Positions 7,298 through 15,179 of a stretch of DNA of 31,557 nucleotides are shown here, piece after piece. Location of the stretch: contig JAXHUA010000044.1 in assembly GCA_034189695.1 (NCBI GenBank), forward strand, positions 1 to 31,557, written 5' to 3'. This DNA is from JAXHUA01 sp034189695. GTDB lineage: Bacteria > Chloroflexota > Dehalococcoidia > E44-bin15. The position numbers and the translations under genes are program-made. The notes beneath the pieces are model-generated. The model worked only from the letters and a program-made list of their open reading frames with translations, was not told the origin of the DNA and did not search any database. The stretch's first letter is position 1; each line of letters opens with the position of its first letter.

Positions 7298-8872
7298 TTA
7301 CTCGAAACTTCCTTCCGTGTCCACTTCCTCAGTGCTTCCCTGCCGGGGAAGCGTGAACGTGACGCAGGAGCCCTCGCCCGGAGTACTCGACAAGTCGATA
7401 GCGCCTCCATGCGCCTCGACAATCGTTTTGCAGATGTACAGGCCGAGGCCCAGCCCGGGCACCCTGTGGACAGCGCTGACGTCCGCCCTGTGGAACCTCT
7501 CGAACACGTGCTCGACCTCCTGAGGCGGGATACCTATCCCCGGGTCAGTGACAGCCACTTCCACTTCCTCGCCAGAGGCTTTGCCGGCGATCGTGATTAT
7601 CCCACCGTCGGGCGAGTACTTGATCGCGTTGTCCACCAGATTGGTCAGCACCTGCTCGGTCAGCTCCGGGTCAGCGGGCACCGCCGGGAAACTGCGCTCG
7701 AACTTCACTTCGAACCTATGGGCCCCTGTGGTCCCCTGGAGCTTCCGCACCACCTTGCCGGCGAGAGAGGGCAGCATCACCGGCTCCCTTTGCAGGGGCA
7801 GAATCCCCGTCTCGATCCGTGACGCGAGCAACAGCCCGCGCATGAGCTTGCTCAGCCGGTCGCACTCATCCTCGATTATCTGAAGCCCCTGCCTCACCGT
7901 TTCCTCATCCCATTTCCCATCGCCGCGCGCCAGCGTGCTGGTGTAACCCTTGATAATCGACAGGGGTGTCTGAAGCTCGTGGCCCACCATGGAGAGGAAG
8001 GTCGACCTGAGTGCCTCCACCTCCCGTGCCCCGGAGATATCCCGTACGTTCACCACCGCGTTCAACGGCCGGCCGTCGCGGGACCTGACCATGGAATACA
8101 CCATAGCCACCTCAGCATCGCCGCCATCCTTCCTGCTTATCATGCCTTCCTGCTCCCAGGTCCGTCTACCCTCGTCGCCATGCATCAACATGGGACACTG
8201 GCGGTCACAGAGCGTTTTCCCCTCCCAGTCCCGCAGCCCCAGCACCCTGTAGCAGTGGGCCCCCACGACCTCCTCTCTCGGATAGCCGGTGAGCCTTTCC
8301 ATGGCAGCGTTGAACTCCACGACCCGCCGCTGAGCATCAATGCTCATGATGCCTTCGGCGCTGCCCTCGAGTATGGCCTCGATTCTCTGTTTCTCTTCGC
8401 TCAGAAGGTGGGCCAGCATGGCATTCTGCACTGCGATGGCGGCCTGGTCGGCGAAAGCCGCGAGGACTGGCTGATCCAGATTGGAGAAGGAGGTGGCCTT
8501 CAGCGGCCGCAGCACATATATCAGCCCCACCGCCCTTCCCCCGACCCGGAGCGGGAGTGCCATCACCGGGTCCTGGACTACCTCCTGGCTGGAGGTCGGC
8601 AACGACGATTCGGGCCGGAGTCTCGAAAGCAGGTCGAAGCTGTCTCGGCTCCCCGCCAGGTCGGGTATGGCCTCGTCCAGCAAAGGCCGCAATCGGGCCA
8701 GGGACTTCGAGTCCAGGCCGTACGAGGCACTCGTGACGAAACGGTGCTCCGTCTCATCCCAGGTCGCAACAACTCCAGCGCCCCCCTCCACAGCTTCGAC
8801 AGCGTTCCTGAGAACCAGCTCAAGCGTCGCCTGGAGATCAATCTCCCGCGGCGCCGCCCCTTGACTCTCCAC
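7298..8872 (-). CDS. Cytoplasmic GAF-PAS sensor histidine kinase
   Basis: A 524-residue kinase without membrane segments. Residues about 10-155 are a GAF domain (ATLELVLRNAVEAVEGGAGVV ... VLAAFADQAAIAVQNA). Residues about 160-285 are a PAS domain (AILEGSAEGIMSIDAQRRVVEFN) containing Cys207, Cys222 and Cys226 in a CDRQCP segment that could bind a metal or sense redox. HisKA has phospho-acceptor His298 in MVGHELQTPLS. The ATPase domain shows the N box (Asn415, TNLVDNAIKYSPDGG), DPGIGIP and GLGLGLYICKTIVEAHGG. The start is GTG at 8872 with GGAGGGAG 6-7 nt upstream. It forms an operon with the regulator and is divergent from groES-groEL. Confidence 0.95.
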   Translation of the reverse strand: MESQGAAPREIDLQATLELVLRNAVEAVEGGAGVVATWDETEHRFVTSASYGLDSKSLARLRPLLDEAIPDLAGSRDSFDLLSRLRPESSLPTSSQEVVQDPVMALPLRVGGRAVGLIYVLRPLKATSFSNLDQPVLAAFADQAAIAVQNAMLAHLLSEEKQRIEAILEGSAEGIMSIDAQRRVVEFNAAMERLTGYPREEVVGAHCYRVLGLRDWEGKTLCDRQCPMLMHGDEGRRTWEQEGMISRKDGGDAEVAMVYSMVRSRDGRPLNAVVNVRDISGAREVEALRSTFLSMVGHELQTPLSIIKGYTSTLARGDGKWDEETVRQGLQIIEDECDRLSKLMRGLLLASRIETGILPLQREPVMLPSLAGKVVRKLQGTTGAHRFEVKFERSFPAVPADPELTEQVLTNLVDNAIKYSPDGGIITIAGKASGEEVEVAVTDPGIGIPPQEVEHVFERFHRADVSAVHRVPGLGLGLYICKTIVEAHGGAIDLSSTPGEGSCVTFTLPRQGSTEEVDTEGSFE

Positions 8873-8942
8873 CTGTCACTCCCTCCGCATGAAGCACTGC
8901 TGACGCCTTCCTCTAATCCAGTTCTTGCATTCCGCTAACGCT

Positions 8943-8972
8943 ATTCTAATACATGACCGCTTACACTGTAAG
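8943..8972 (-). promoter_or_regulatory. Putative promoter of the histidine kinase operon
   Basis: On the minus strand CTTACA (8972-8967) and TAGAAT (8948-8943) are 18 nt apart. The initiation point would be near 8936, some 64 nt before the GTG start. The -35 box lies inside the palindrome at 8959-8973. Confidence 0.4.
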
Positions 8973-8973
8973 C
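8959..8973. promoter_or_regulatory. Perfect 15-bp palindrome, candidate operator between kinase and groES
   Basis: GCTTACACTGTAAGC has two 7-bp arms around one central base. It lies in the divergent intergenic region, over the putative -35 box of the kinase promoter and just after a possible rightward -10 (TAATAC, 8947-8952). It is not the CIRCE element, which has TTAGCACTC and GAGTGCTAA arms 9 nt apart. Confidence 0.4.
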
Positions 8974-9095
8974 TGTGCGGCGTGAGCGGCCCAGACGGAG
9001 TGCTCAGGTCTCCGCGGGTCGGCTTGTGCGCGCGCTCGACAACTCAATATACGGAGACAAGACCAGAAGGCCTTGGTACAGAGAAGGAGGCACAC

Positions 9096-9407
9096 GTGGC
9101 GAAGAAGACCGCAGCCCCAATACGATTGCAGCCCCTGGCCGACCGAATCGTGGTCAGGCCAATCAAGAAAGAGGAGGTGACCAAGGGAGGCATCGTCCTC
9201 CCCGACACCGCGCAGGAGAAGCCGCAGGACGGCGAAGTCATCGCCGTCGGTCCGGGGAAGCTGACCGACGATGGCAAGAGGCTGCCAATGGACGTTAGGG
9301 AAGGTGACAAGATCATCTTCACCAGGTACGCTGGCACTGAGATACGACTGGAGGACGAGGAGTTGCTGATCCTCAGGGATAGCGACGTGTTGGCCAAGGT
9401 CTCGTGA
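9096..9407 (+). CDS. groES: Co-chaperonin GroES
   Basis: A 103-residue GroES. I chose GTG at 9096 (MAKKTAAPIRLQPLADRIVVRP) because AAGGAGG lies 5 nt upstream and the open frame before it is not GroES-like. Seen: LQPLADRIVVRPIKKEEVTKGGIVLPDTAQEKPQDGEVIAVGPG, in which the GGIVLPDTAQEKP stretch is the mobile loop that docks on GroEL, then VREGDKIIFTRYAGTEIRLEDEELLILRDSDVLA. It caps the GroEL chamber as a heptamer in the cytoplasm. groEL follows after 33 nt, the classic operon. A weak candidate promoter is TTGTGC (9024-9029), 18 nt, TATACG (9048-9053). No CIRCE element was found. Confidence 0.96.
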   Translation: MAKKTAAPIRLQPLADRIVVRPIKKEEVTKGGIVLPDTAQEKPQDGEVIAVGPGKLTDDGKRLPMDVREGDKIIFTRYAGTEIRLEDEELLILRDSDVLAKVS

Positions 9408-9440
9408 CACAACGACAACCATTCTGCAAGGAGGTGCACA

Positions 9441-11063
9441 ATGCCGGGCAAGCAGATTGTCTATGACGACCAGGCGAGGCGAGCACTGAAGCGGGGCATT
9501 GACCAGCTCGCCGATGCGGTGAAGCTCACTCTGGGGCCCAAGGGACGAAACGTTATCCTCGACAAGAAGTTCGGACCACCCACGGTCACCAACGACGGCG
9601 TCACCATCGCCAAGGAGATCGAGCTGGAGGACCATCTGGAGAACATGGGCGCCCAACTCATCAAGGAGGCGGCTACCAGGACCAACGACGTCGCTGGAGA
9701 CGGCACGACCACGGCCACCCTGCTGGCCCAGACCATGATCCACGCCGGCATGAAGAACGTGGCTGCCGGAGCGAACCCCATGGCCGTCAAGCGGGGGTTG
9801 GTGAAGGCGACATCGGCCGTCGCCGAGGAACTCAAGAGGCTGGCTATCCCCATCGAGGGCAAGGAGCAGATGGCCCAGATAGCCGCCATCTCGGCCAACA
9901 ACGATGAGGAGGTTGGCGACCTCATCGCTGAAGTGATGGACCGGGTCGGAAAGGATGGCGTCATAACCGTTGAGGAGGGAAAAGGCATCCGCTTCGAGAC
10001 AGAGTACGTCGAAGGGATGAACTTCGACCGCGGCTACATCAGCCCCTATTTCGTCACGAACGCCGAGCGGATGGAGACGGTGGTCGAGGACCCGTTCATC
10101 CTGCTCACGGACAAGAAGGTATCCGCCGTGGCCGACCTTCTGCCCGTTCTGGAGAGGGTGCTCAAGGTGTCAAAGAACCTCGTCCTGGTAGCCGAGGACT
10201 TCGAAGGAGAGGCGCTGGCTACCCTGGCGGTCAACAAGCTTCGCGGCACGCTCAATTGCCTCGCCGTCAAGGCTCCTGGCTTCGGAGACCGACGCAAGGC
10301 GATGCTGGAGGACATGGCCATCCTCACCGGCGGCCAGGTGATTACCGAAGAGCGGGGGCGTAAGCTCGAATCAGCCACCGTGGACGACCTCGGCAGGGCC
10401 AGACGTGTAGTATCTACGAAGGACGAGACCACCGTAGTGGAAGGCAAGGGCGACGAGGAGCAAATACGGGCCAGAATGAAGCAGATCAAGGCCCAGATCG
10501 ATGAGACGACCTCGGACTACGACAGGGAGAAGCTCCAGGAGCGCCTGGCGAAGCTGGCCGGCGGCGTGGCTGTGGTCAAAGTGGGCGCTGCCACCGAGGT
10601 GGAACTCAAGGAGAAGAAGCACAGGGTGGAGGACGCGCTGTCAGCCACGCGGGCCGCGGTGGAGGAGGGCATCGTGCCCGGGGGCGGTGTGGCCTTCATA
10701 CGGGCGGCACGCTCCCTCGACAAGCTCAAGCTGTCCGGCGATGAGGCTGTTGGCGTGGCCATCATGAGGCGTGCCCTCGATGAACCGCTAAGGCAAATCG
10801 CCTGCAACGCCGGCCAGGAAGGGTCAGTGGTGGTCGAGGCCGTGCGCGGCAACAACAGCATCAACTACGGATATGACGCCCAGAGCGACCAGTACGGCGA
10901 CATGGTGGCCAAGGGCATCATCGACCCGGTGAAGGTGAGCCGCGCTGCGCTTGAGAACGCCGCCAGTATCGCCGCCATGGTCCTTACCACCGAATCACTG
11001 ATCACCGACATCCCGGAGAAGAAGAAGCAGATGTCTTCACCCTACCCTGACATGGAGTACTAG
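9441..11063 (+). CDS. groL: Chaperonin GroEL without the Gly-Gly-Met tail
   Basis: A 540-residue class I chaperonin of normal length. Landmarks: LGPKGRNVILDKKFGPPTVTNDGVTIAKEIEL near the N-terminus, GDGTTTATLLAQ (ATP site), VEEGKGIRFETEYVEGMNFDRGYISPYF, VKAPGFGDRRKAMLEDMAILTGG in the apical domain, and VEEGIVPGGGVAF. It folds substrate proteins in the cytoplasm with GroES. The ATG has AAGGAGG about 7 nt upstream. The C-terminus ends KKKQMSSPYPDMEY and lacks the flexible GGM repeats typical of many bacterial GroELs, which contribute to chamber properties. Confidence 0.98.
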   Translation: MPGKQIVYDDQARRALKRGIDQLADAVKLTLGPKGRNVILDKKFGPPTVTNDGVTIAKEIELEDHLENMGAQLIKEAATRTNDVAGDGTTTATLLAQTMIHAGMKNVAAGANPMAVKRGLVKATSAVAEELKRLAIPIEGKEQMAQIAAISANNDEEVGDLIAEVMDRVGKDGVITVEEGKGIRFETEYVEGMNFDRGYISPYFVTNAERMETVVEDPFILLTDKKVSAVADLLPVLERVLKVSKNLVLVAEDFEGEALATLAVNKLRGTLNCLAVKAPGFGDRRKAMLEDMAILTGGQVITEERGRKLESATVDDLGRARRVVSTKDETTVVEGKGDEEQIRARMKQIKAQIDETTSDYDREKLQERLAKLAGGVAVVKVGAATEVELKEKKHRVEDALSATRAAVEEGIVPGGGVAFIRAARSLDKLKLSGDEAVGVAIMRRALDEPLRQIACNAGQEGSVVVEAVRGNNSINYGYDAQSDQYGDMVAKGIIDPVKVSRAALENAASIAAMVLTTESLITDIPEKKKQMSSPYPDMEY

Positions 11064-11065
11064 CG

Positions 11066-11122
11066 GACCGGGGGCCAGGTTCCAGACGACACGCCGACAG
11101 GGACTCGAACAGGCCCCGGTCC
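11066..11122 (+). terminator. Long GC-rich stem downstream of groEL
   Basis: GGACCGGGGGCC (11066-11077) pairs with GGCCCCGGTCC (11112-11122) with one bulged G around a 34-nt loop. No T-run follows, so it may be a processing or attenuation element and not a full terminator. Confidence 0.3.
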
Positions 11123-11147
11123 GGCCTGGAAGGTTGATACGACAAGA

Positions 11148-11372
11148 ATGAGTGAGCAGAGTTATTCACCGATGCTGAAGCGAGAAAGCTGTCCCAAATG
11201 CGGAGGCGACGTCGTGGTTGACAGCGACTGGCATGGCAGGTACAGACAATGTCTCCAATGCGGCCACCTGCGCGATATGCAGACTACCGATGACCCGTTT
11301 GAAGCTGCTGGAAGCAATGACAGGAGGACAGGTCAAGACGTGAGGGAGGCACCCCGCGCGGCGACAAGGTGA
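11148..11372 (+). CDS. Small zinc-ribbon protein in the chaperone cluster
   Basis: A 74-residue protein with CPKCGG at 16-21 and CLQCGH at 35-40, a four-Cys zinc ribbon (CxxC-x15-CxxC). The rest is polar and probably disordered. It lies between groEL and hsp20 on the same strand. GGAAGG lies about 12 nt before the ATG, a poor spacing. The family is unknown; a redox- or zinc-linked role in stress is only a guess from position. Confidence 0.6.
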   Translation: MSEQSYSPMLKRESCPKCGGDVVVDSDWHGRYRQCLQCGHLRDMQTTDDPFEAAGSNDRRTGQDVREAPRAATR

Positions 11373-11391
11373 GGAGAAAGGGAGGTGTGCG

Positions 11392-11859
11392 ATGACATTG
11401 ATGCGCTGGGACCCGTTCAGAGAGATGGTGAGCCTCAGGCAGGCGATGGACCGCCTGCTTGAGGACAGCTTCGTGCGACCGTCTCGCCTGTGGCCGGAGA
11501 TGACCCCTGGCGAATTCCCGATTGACATGTATCAAACGGCCAACGATGTGGTGCTGAGAGCCTCCCTTCCCGGAGTGAAGCCCGACCAGGTGGACATCTC
11601 CGTGACCGGAGACACCGTCACCATCAAGGGCGAACACAAGGAGGAAGAGGAGGTCAAGCAGGAGAACTTCCTGCGCAAAGAGCGCCGCTACGGGGCTTTC
11701 GCACGCTCCATCACCGTCCCGGTGTCGGTGCAGAGCGACAAGGCGGAAGCGGTATTTGAGAACGGCGTTCTCACCCTGACCCTGCCCAAGGCCGAAGAGG
11801 TGAAGCCCAAGCAGATCAAGGTGAAGGCCAAGCCAATGGTCGAGGGTGAGAAGAAGTGA
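11392..11859 (+). CDS. Small heat-shock protein, Hsp20/alpha-crystallin family
   Basis: A 155-residue ATP-independent holdase. The N-terminal arm MRWDPFREMVSLRQAMDRLLEDSF is typical. The alpha-crystallin domain spans about 40-140: FPIDMYQTANDVVLRASLPGVKPDQVDISV, then ERRYGAFARSITVPVSV and the signature FENGVLTLTLPKAEEVKPKQIKVK. A short acidic and lysine tail follows. Start ATG at 11392 has GGAGGTG 5-6 nt upstream. It lies 20 nt after the zinc-ribbon gene, so co-transcription is likely. Confidence 0.95.
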   Translation: MTLMRWDPFREMVSLRQAMDRLLEDSFVRPSRLWPEMTPGEFPIDMYQTANDVVLRASLPGVKPDQVDISVTGDTVTIKGEHKEEEEVKQENFLRKERRYGAFARSITVPVSVQSDKAEAVFENGVLTLTLPKAEEVKPKQIKVKAKPMVEGEKK

Positions 11860-11939
11860 ATGTGCGAGGTGCCTCCCTCAAAGACACATGAAACGGAACA
11901 CCACGCGGATGTGAGACAACGAAGGTTAGGAGTGATGAC

Positions 11940-12152
11940 ATGGCGCAAGCGGTGAAACTCAATGACGAGCAGCAGAAGGAAGGCTACTGGACGGAGCGGA
12001 GCGGTGAGTACGTCCAGGTGTGGCACCACACCAACCAGATAGCGCTCCTGATAGCCTCACCTGACATCGACGACAAGGTCCAGGACGTGGTGCAGAGGAA
12101 GAGGAAGGAACTGAAGGAAGTGGAGGAGAAGACAGGCTGGAAGCCGGACTGA
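11940..12152 (+). CDS. Unrecognised 70-residue acidic/basic helical protein
   Basis: A small protein (MAQAVKLNDEQQKEGYW start) with a beta-like middle (EYVQVWHHTNQIALLIAS) and a charged helical end (VVQRKRKELKEVEEKTGW). AGGAG lies 8 nt before the ATG, supporting translation. It has no cysteines, signal peptide or membrane segment. It sits 80 nt after hsp20 on the same strand within the chaperone cluster. I do not recognise the family. Confidence 0.6.
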   Translation: MAQAVKLNDEQQKEGYWTERSGEYVQVWHHTNQIALLIASPDIDDKVQDVVQRKRKELKEVEEKTGWKPD

Positions 12153-12358
12153 TACCAGGATACAGGCTCAGTCCGCCGGCGAAGGCCTCCAGAGACTGCG
12201 CGGAGCAGGGCAACACCGGGGCCACTGTGGCGTCAAGCGCAGCAGAAGAGCCAGTAAGGTCAGAGTCCCAGGAGAGCGGCGCTTCACTGTCCGAGGGCGG
12301 CAACCCCATCGCCGGGATGAGCAACCCGATGTCTTGGGCCCGGCGGCGCCGACACGAG

Positions 12359-12837
12359 ATGTCAATGCCTGTGACTTCCGAAGCGACAGCGAACACGGTG
12401 GCGGAGCATAGCCGCCACGGCTGCGTGGGCAGCGAGCCCCTCACCCCGTGCTTCCGCTGTGGGCTGTGCTGCACCGGCCGTCACGTCCGTCTCAGCCGCA
12501 CAGACGCCCGCCGCATAGCGACGGACTGGGCATCACGTTGCGGGACTTCCACGAGAGGTATATCGACCCGTTGTGGGCCGGCACCGGTAGCCTCGTCCTG
12601 CGCCAGCGCGAAGGCAGGTGCGTGTTCGTACGCTTCGACGACCACAGCCATGTGGCAACCTGTCTCATACATCCCTTCAAGCCCACCATCTGCCGTATGT
12701 GGACACCCGGCCTGCACCGGCGCGAATGCCGCGAGGGAATGACAAGGCGCCAGAGCGCCGCCGGGGACCCGTCCAGCCGCCCCAGGAGACCCGTGCACCA
12801 GAACGATGCACTCGCCACGCCGTGGAATCCCTGGTAA
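12359..12837 (+). pseudogene. YkgJ-type CxxCxxCC protein broken by a single frameshift
   Basis: The N-terminal half is in one frame: TPCFRCGLCCTGRHVRLSRTD (Cys cluster from 12449) down to RRIATDW. The C-terminal half is in the frame one base away: GITLRDFHERYIDPLWAG, LRQREGRCVFVRF, THLIHP-like CLIHPFKPTICRMW. One extra G in the GGG run at 12528-12530 would restore RRIATDWGITLRDF. Together they match the YkgJ/zinc-iron-chelating family (PF03692), whose conserved cysteines bind metal; function is unclear. It is either a recent pseudogene or an assembly error in a homopolymer. The start is uncertain: ATG at 12359, 12317 or GTG at 12227 are all in frame with no good ribosome site. Confidence 0.7.
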
Positions 12838-12852
12838 CATAAGGAGAGACCG

Positions 12853-13137
12853 ATGCCCGTCTATGAGTATGAATGCAGGAAGTGCTCCCTGAGGTTCGAG
12901 ATGAAGAGACGTTTTCACGAGGAATCTGACGCGGTCTGTCCTCGATGCCACGCTGAGGCGCGTCGCATCTTCTCGCCTGTCCCCATCTTCTTCAAGGGCT
13001 CGGGCTTCTACGTGACGGACAACCCGGGGAGCCGCGGCAATGGCTACGAGCGCCAACGCAACGGCGGTGCGCCCAAGATACGGGAGAAGGACGAGACTCC
13101 GGGAGACGAAAAGAGACAGAAGGAAGCCACGAAATGA
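12853..13137 (+). CDS. FmdB-type zinc-ribbon protein
   Basis: A 94-residue protein opening MPVYEYECRKC, the hallmark of the FmdB/CxxC_CxxC zinc-ribbon family (PF09723). Cys8/Cys11 and Cys29/Cys32 (CPRC) bind zinc, followed by the usual ARRIFSPVPIFFKGSGFYVTD, which ends the conserved part. The tail from about 58 is charged and disordered. It was first named as a putative regulator of formamidase genes, but the general role is not established. AAGGAGAG precedes the ATG. The stop overlaps the next gene in an ATGA. Confidence 0.9.
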   Translation: MPVYEYECRKCSLRFEMKRRFHEESDAVCPRCHAEARRIFSPVPIFFKGSGFYVTDNPGSRGNGYERQRNGGAPKIREKDETPGDEKRQKEATK

Positions 13138-13301
13138 AACTGTGCGTCAAGAAGATCTACTGCGCTGACTGCCAGCGACTGGTGAACGGCCGTGAGACCC
13201 AGATGGAGGCCGGCAACACACGGGTCTCCTGTCCCAGGTGTGGAAAGCCCCTCTACGACTGGAACGGTGTCACCTGGCGGCCAGTGCGGCAAGCGACCTG
13301 A
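13134..13301 (+). CDS. 55-residue zinc-ribbon protein
   Basis: A short gene I translated by hand: MKLCVKKIYCADCQRL start, 55 residues ending VRQAT. Cys10/Cys13 (CADC) and Cys33/Cys36 (CPRC) form a four-Cys zinc ribbon, followed by GKPLYDWNGVTW, which looks like a conserved beta strand. Its ATG overlaps the FmdB stop (ATGA) and its TGA overlaps the dnaJ ATG by one base (TGATG), so it is almost certainly translated by coupling within fmdB-like/dnaJ. Family not recognised; a helper role for the chaperone system is inferred only from position. Confidence 0.75.
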   Translation: MKLCVKKIYCADCQRLVNGRETQMEAGNTRVSCPRCGKPLYDWNGVTWRPVRQAT

Positions 13302-14455
13302 TGACGAAGCGCGACTACTACGAAGTGCTCGGCATCAGCAGGGATGCCGACGAGACCGCGATCAAGAGAGCCTACCGGAGCCTGGCCATGCAGTACCACC
13401 CGGACCGCAACCCGGGTGACGCTCAGGCGGTGGAGAGGATGAAGGAAGTCAATGAGGCCTACGCCGTCCTGAGCGATGAACACAAGCGCCGGCTCTACGA
13501 TACGTACGGCCACGCCGGCCTCGAAGGCTACACCCAGGAAGACATCTTCCGTGGCGTCGATTTCGCCGGCCTGTTCCACGAATTCGGTCTGGGGGATGTC
13601 TTCGGTTTCGGCGGTGGTCTCTTCGATAGCTTCTTCGGGAGGAGACCGCCGTCCCGGGCCGGGCCGAGTCGAGGGGCCGACCTGAGGTACGACCTCACCC
13701 TGACGCTGGAGGAGGCGGCCTTCGGAGCCGAGACCAGTATTGAGCTTCCCGAGAGGGAAGTCTGCTCGAAATGCGACGGCAGCGGCGCCCGCGAGGGTGG
13801 CCTGGAGCAGTGCGACGCCTGTGGCGGCTCAGGACAAATCGTCAGGGAGCAGAGGTCGGGGTCGAGCATATTCCGTCAAATCACCGTCTGCGGCAAGTGC
13901 CGTGGCAGGGGACAGCTCATCAAGGAAGCCTGCGACCAGTGTGAGGGCACCGGCATTCTGGAGAAGACCAGGGAGGTCACAGTCCAGGTGCCCGCCGGAG
14001 CTGACACGGGCCATAGCATCCGGCTCGAAGGCGAGGGGGAGAAAGGCGAAGGGTCGCCCGGCGATCTCTACGTTGTTCTCCATGTCGAGCGACATCCCAC
14101 GTTCGAGCGTCATGGCGATGACATCTTCGTCCAGCAGGACATCAGCCTCACCACCGCCGCCCTCGGCGGCCAGGTGGAAGCGCCCACCCTCGATGGCACG
14201 GCAACCGTGGACGTGCCCGAGGCCACCCAGACCGGGTCGGCCTTCCGCATCACGGGACAGGGGGTCCCCCGCCTCGATGGCCAGGGCAGAGGGGACCAGT
14301 ACGTCATCGTGAGGGTGCTCACCCCGACAGACCTGAGCGACGAGGAGCGGGGACTGCTGCGCCGGTTCGAGCGCCTGAGGCAGGAGCCGCAAACACAGTC
14401 CCCCGTGCCCAACGACGACGGGCGGGACACCGTCGCCCGCGACGGAGAGCACTGA
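13301..14455 (+). CDS. dnaJ: Chaperone DnaJ (Hsp40, type I)
   Basis: A 384-residue complete type I DnaJ. J domain 1-70 (TKRDYYEVLGISRDADE) with His33-Pro34-Asp35 that triggers DnaK ATPase. Gly/Phe region about 86-125 (FGLGDVFGFGGGLFDSFFG). Four CxxCxGxG-type repeats at Cys155/158, 171/174, 197/200 and 211/214 form two zinc centres. C-terminal substrate domains about 225-360 (VQVPAGADTGHSIRLEGEGEKG; LYVVLHVERHPTFERHGDDIF). I chose ATG at 13301, overlapping the previous stop, because the J domain starts exactly there. dnaK and grpE are not in this window. Confidence 0.97.
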   Translation: MTKRDYYEVLGISRDADETAIKRAYRSLAMQYHPDRNPGDAQAVERMKEVNEAYAVLSDEHKRRLYDTYGHAGLEGYTQEDIFRGVDFAGLFHEFGLGDVFGFGGGLFDSFFGRRPPSRAGPSRGADLRYDLTLTLEEAAFGAETSIELPEREVCSKCDGSGAREGGLEQCDACGGSGQIVREQRSGSSIFRQITVCGKCRGRGQLIKEACDQCEGTGILEKTREVTVQVPAGADTGHSIRLEGEGEKGEGSPGDLYVVLHVERHPTFERHGDDIFVQQDISLTTAALGGQVEAPTLDGTATVDVPEATQTGSAFRITGQGVPRLDGQGRGDQYVIVRVLTPTDLSDEERGLLRRFERLRQEPQTQSPVPNDDGRDTVARDGEH

Positions 14456-14467
14456 GTAGGTGGGAAC

Positions 14468-15097
14468 ATGAGCGACGAGCGGAAGAAGGTCCCCCAGTTC
14501 GTGCTGCCAAGAGGCTTCGCCGGAAGGGTGACCTTGATGTCCATGAACAGGGGCCACAAGGCCATCTATGAGAACGTGGCCAGAGCTTTGCAGCTCCAGC
14601 CGGAAGACGACCTCGTCGACATAGCGTGCGGAAATGGCCACTTCGTGAAGAACTACGCGTCGCATGTGCGCAGCGTTGCCGGGCTGGACCTCTCTGAGCT
14701 TTCAATCAAGCTCGCCACCAGGAACAACAGAAGCCGTGTCGCGGCGGGGGCCGCGCAGTTCGTCCAGGGCGACGCCTCACACCTCCCGTGGGAGGACAAT
14801 CGATTCAGCGCCGCCACGGTCATGGGCGGTTTCCCCGGCATTCCACAGCCCGTGGAGTCACTCAGGGAGATGCATCGAGTGCTGCGCCCGGGAGGGAGAG
14901 CGGTGGTCAGCATAGAGTGGAACGCTGAAGATGGGAAGGACCACTCCAAACGGGTCAGGCAGTACGGCTATCGTATCTGGACGGAAGAAGAGGTGCGAAA
15001 CCTGTTCAAAGAGGCCGGGTTCTCCGACGTCTCCATCGCCTACGGCAGAGGGCTCATGATGCCCAGGCTTATGATAGCGAGCGGCGTCAAGCAGTAG
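14468..15097 (+). CDS. Class I SAM-dependent methyltransferase
   Basis: A 209-residue Rossmann methyltransferase. Motif I LVDIACGNGHFV (about 38-50) binds SAM; AGLDLSELSIKLA carries the acidic ribose contact; QGDASHLPWEDNRFSAATVMGGF is motifs II-III; MHRVLRPGGRAVVSIEW is the post-core strand. The SAM core resembles the UbiE/Methyltransf_11 type. The opening (RKKVPQFVLPRGFAGRVTLMSMNRGHKAIYE) suggests a lipid or small-molecule methyltransferase, but the substrate cannot be read. It lies 12 nt after dnaJ on the same strand and ends convergently with the amidohydrolase. Confidence 0.85.
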   Translation: MSDERKKVPQFVLPRGFAGRVTLMSMNRGHKAIYENVARALQLQPEDDLVDIACGNGHFVKNYASHVRSVAGLDLSELSIKLATRNNRSRVAAGAAQFVQGDASHLPWEDNRFSAATVMGGFPGIPQPVESLREMHRVLRPGGRAVVSIEWNAEDGKDHSKRVRQYGYRIWTEEEVRNLFKEAGFSDVSIAYGRGLMMPRLMIASGVKQ

Positions 15098-15179
15098 GCC
15101 TGCCGCCCCGGGCCTCGGCAATCGCTGGCCTGCTCGGCAGCGATACGGGAGGGCACACACCTTCAGGCAGAGAGGGAAG

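Noticed and set aside
8925..9095. Longer GroES reading frame starting before 9096
   Set aside because: The added residues are not GroES-like, and AAGGAGG precedes the GTG at 9096.
8873..9095. CIRCE heat-shock operator before groES
   Set aside because: No TTAGCACTC/GAGTGCTAA pair with 9-nt spacing is present.
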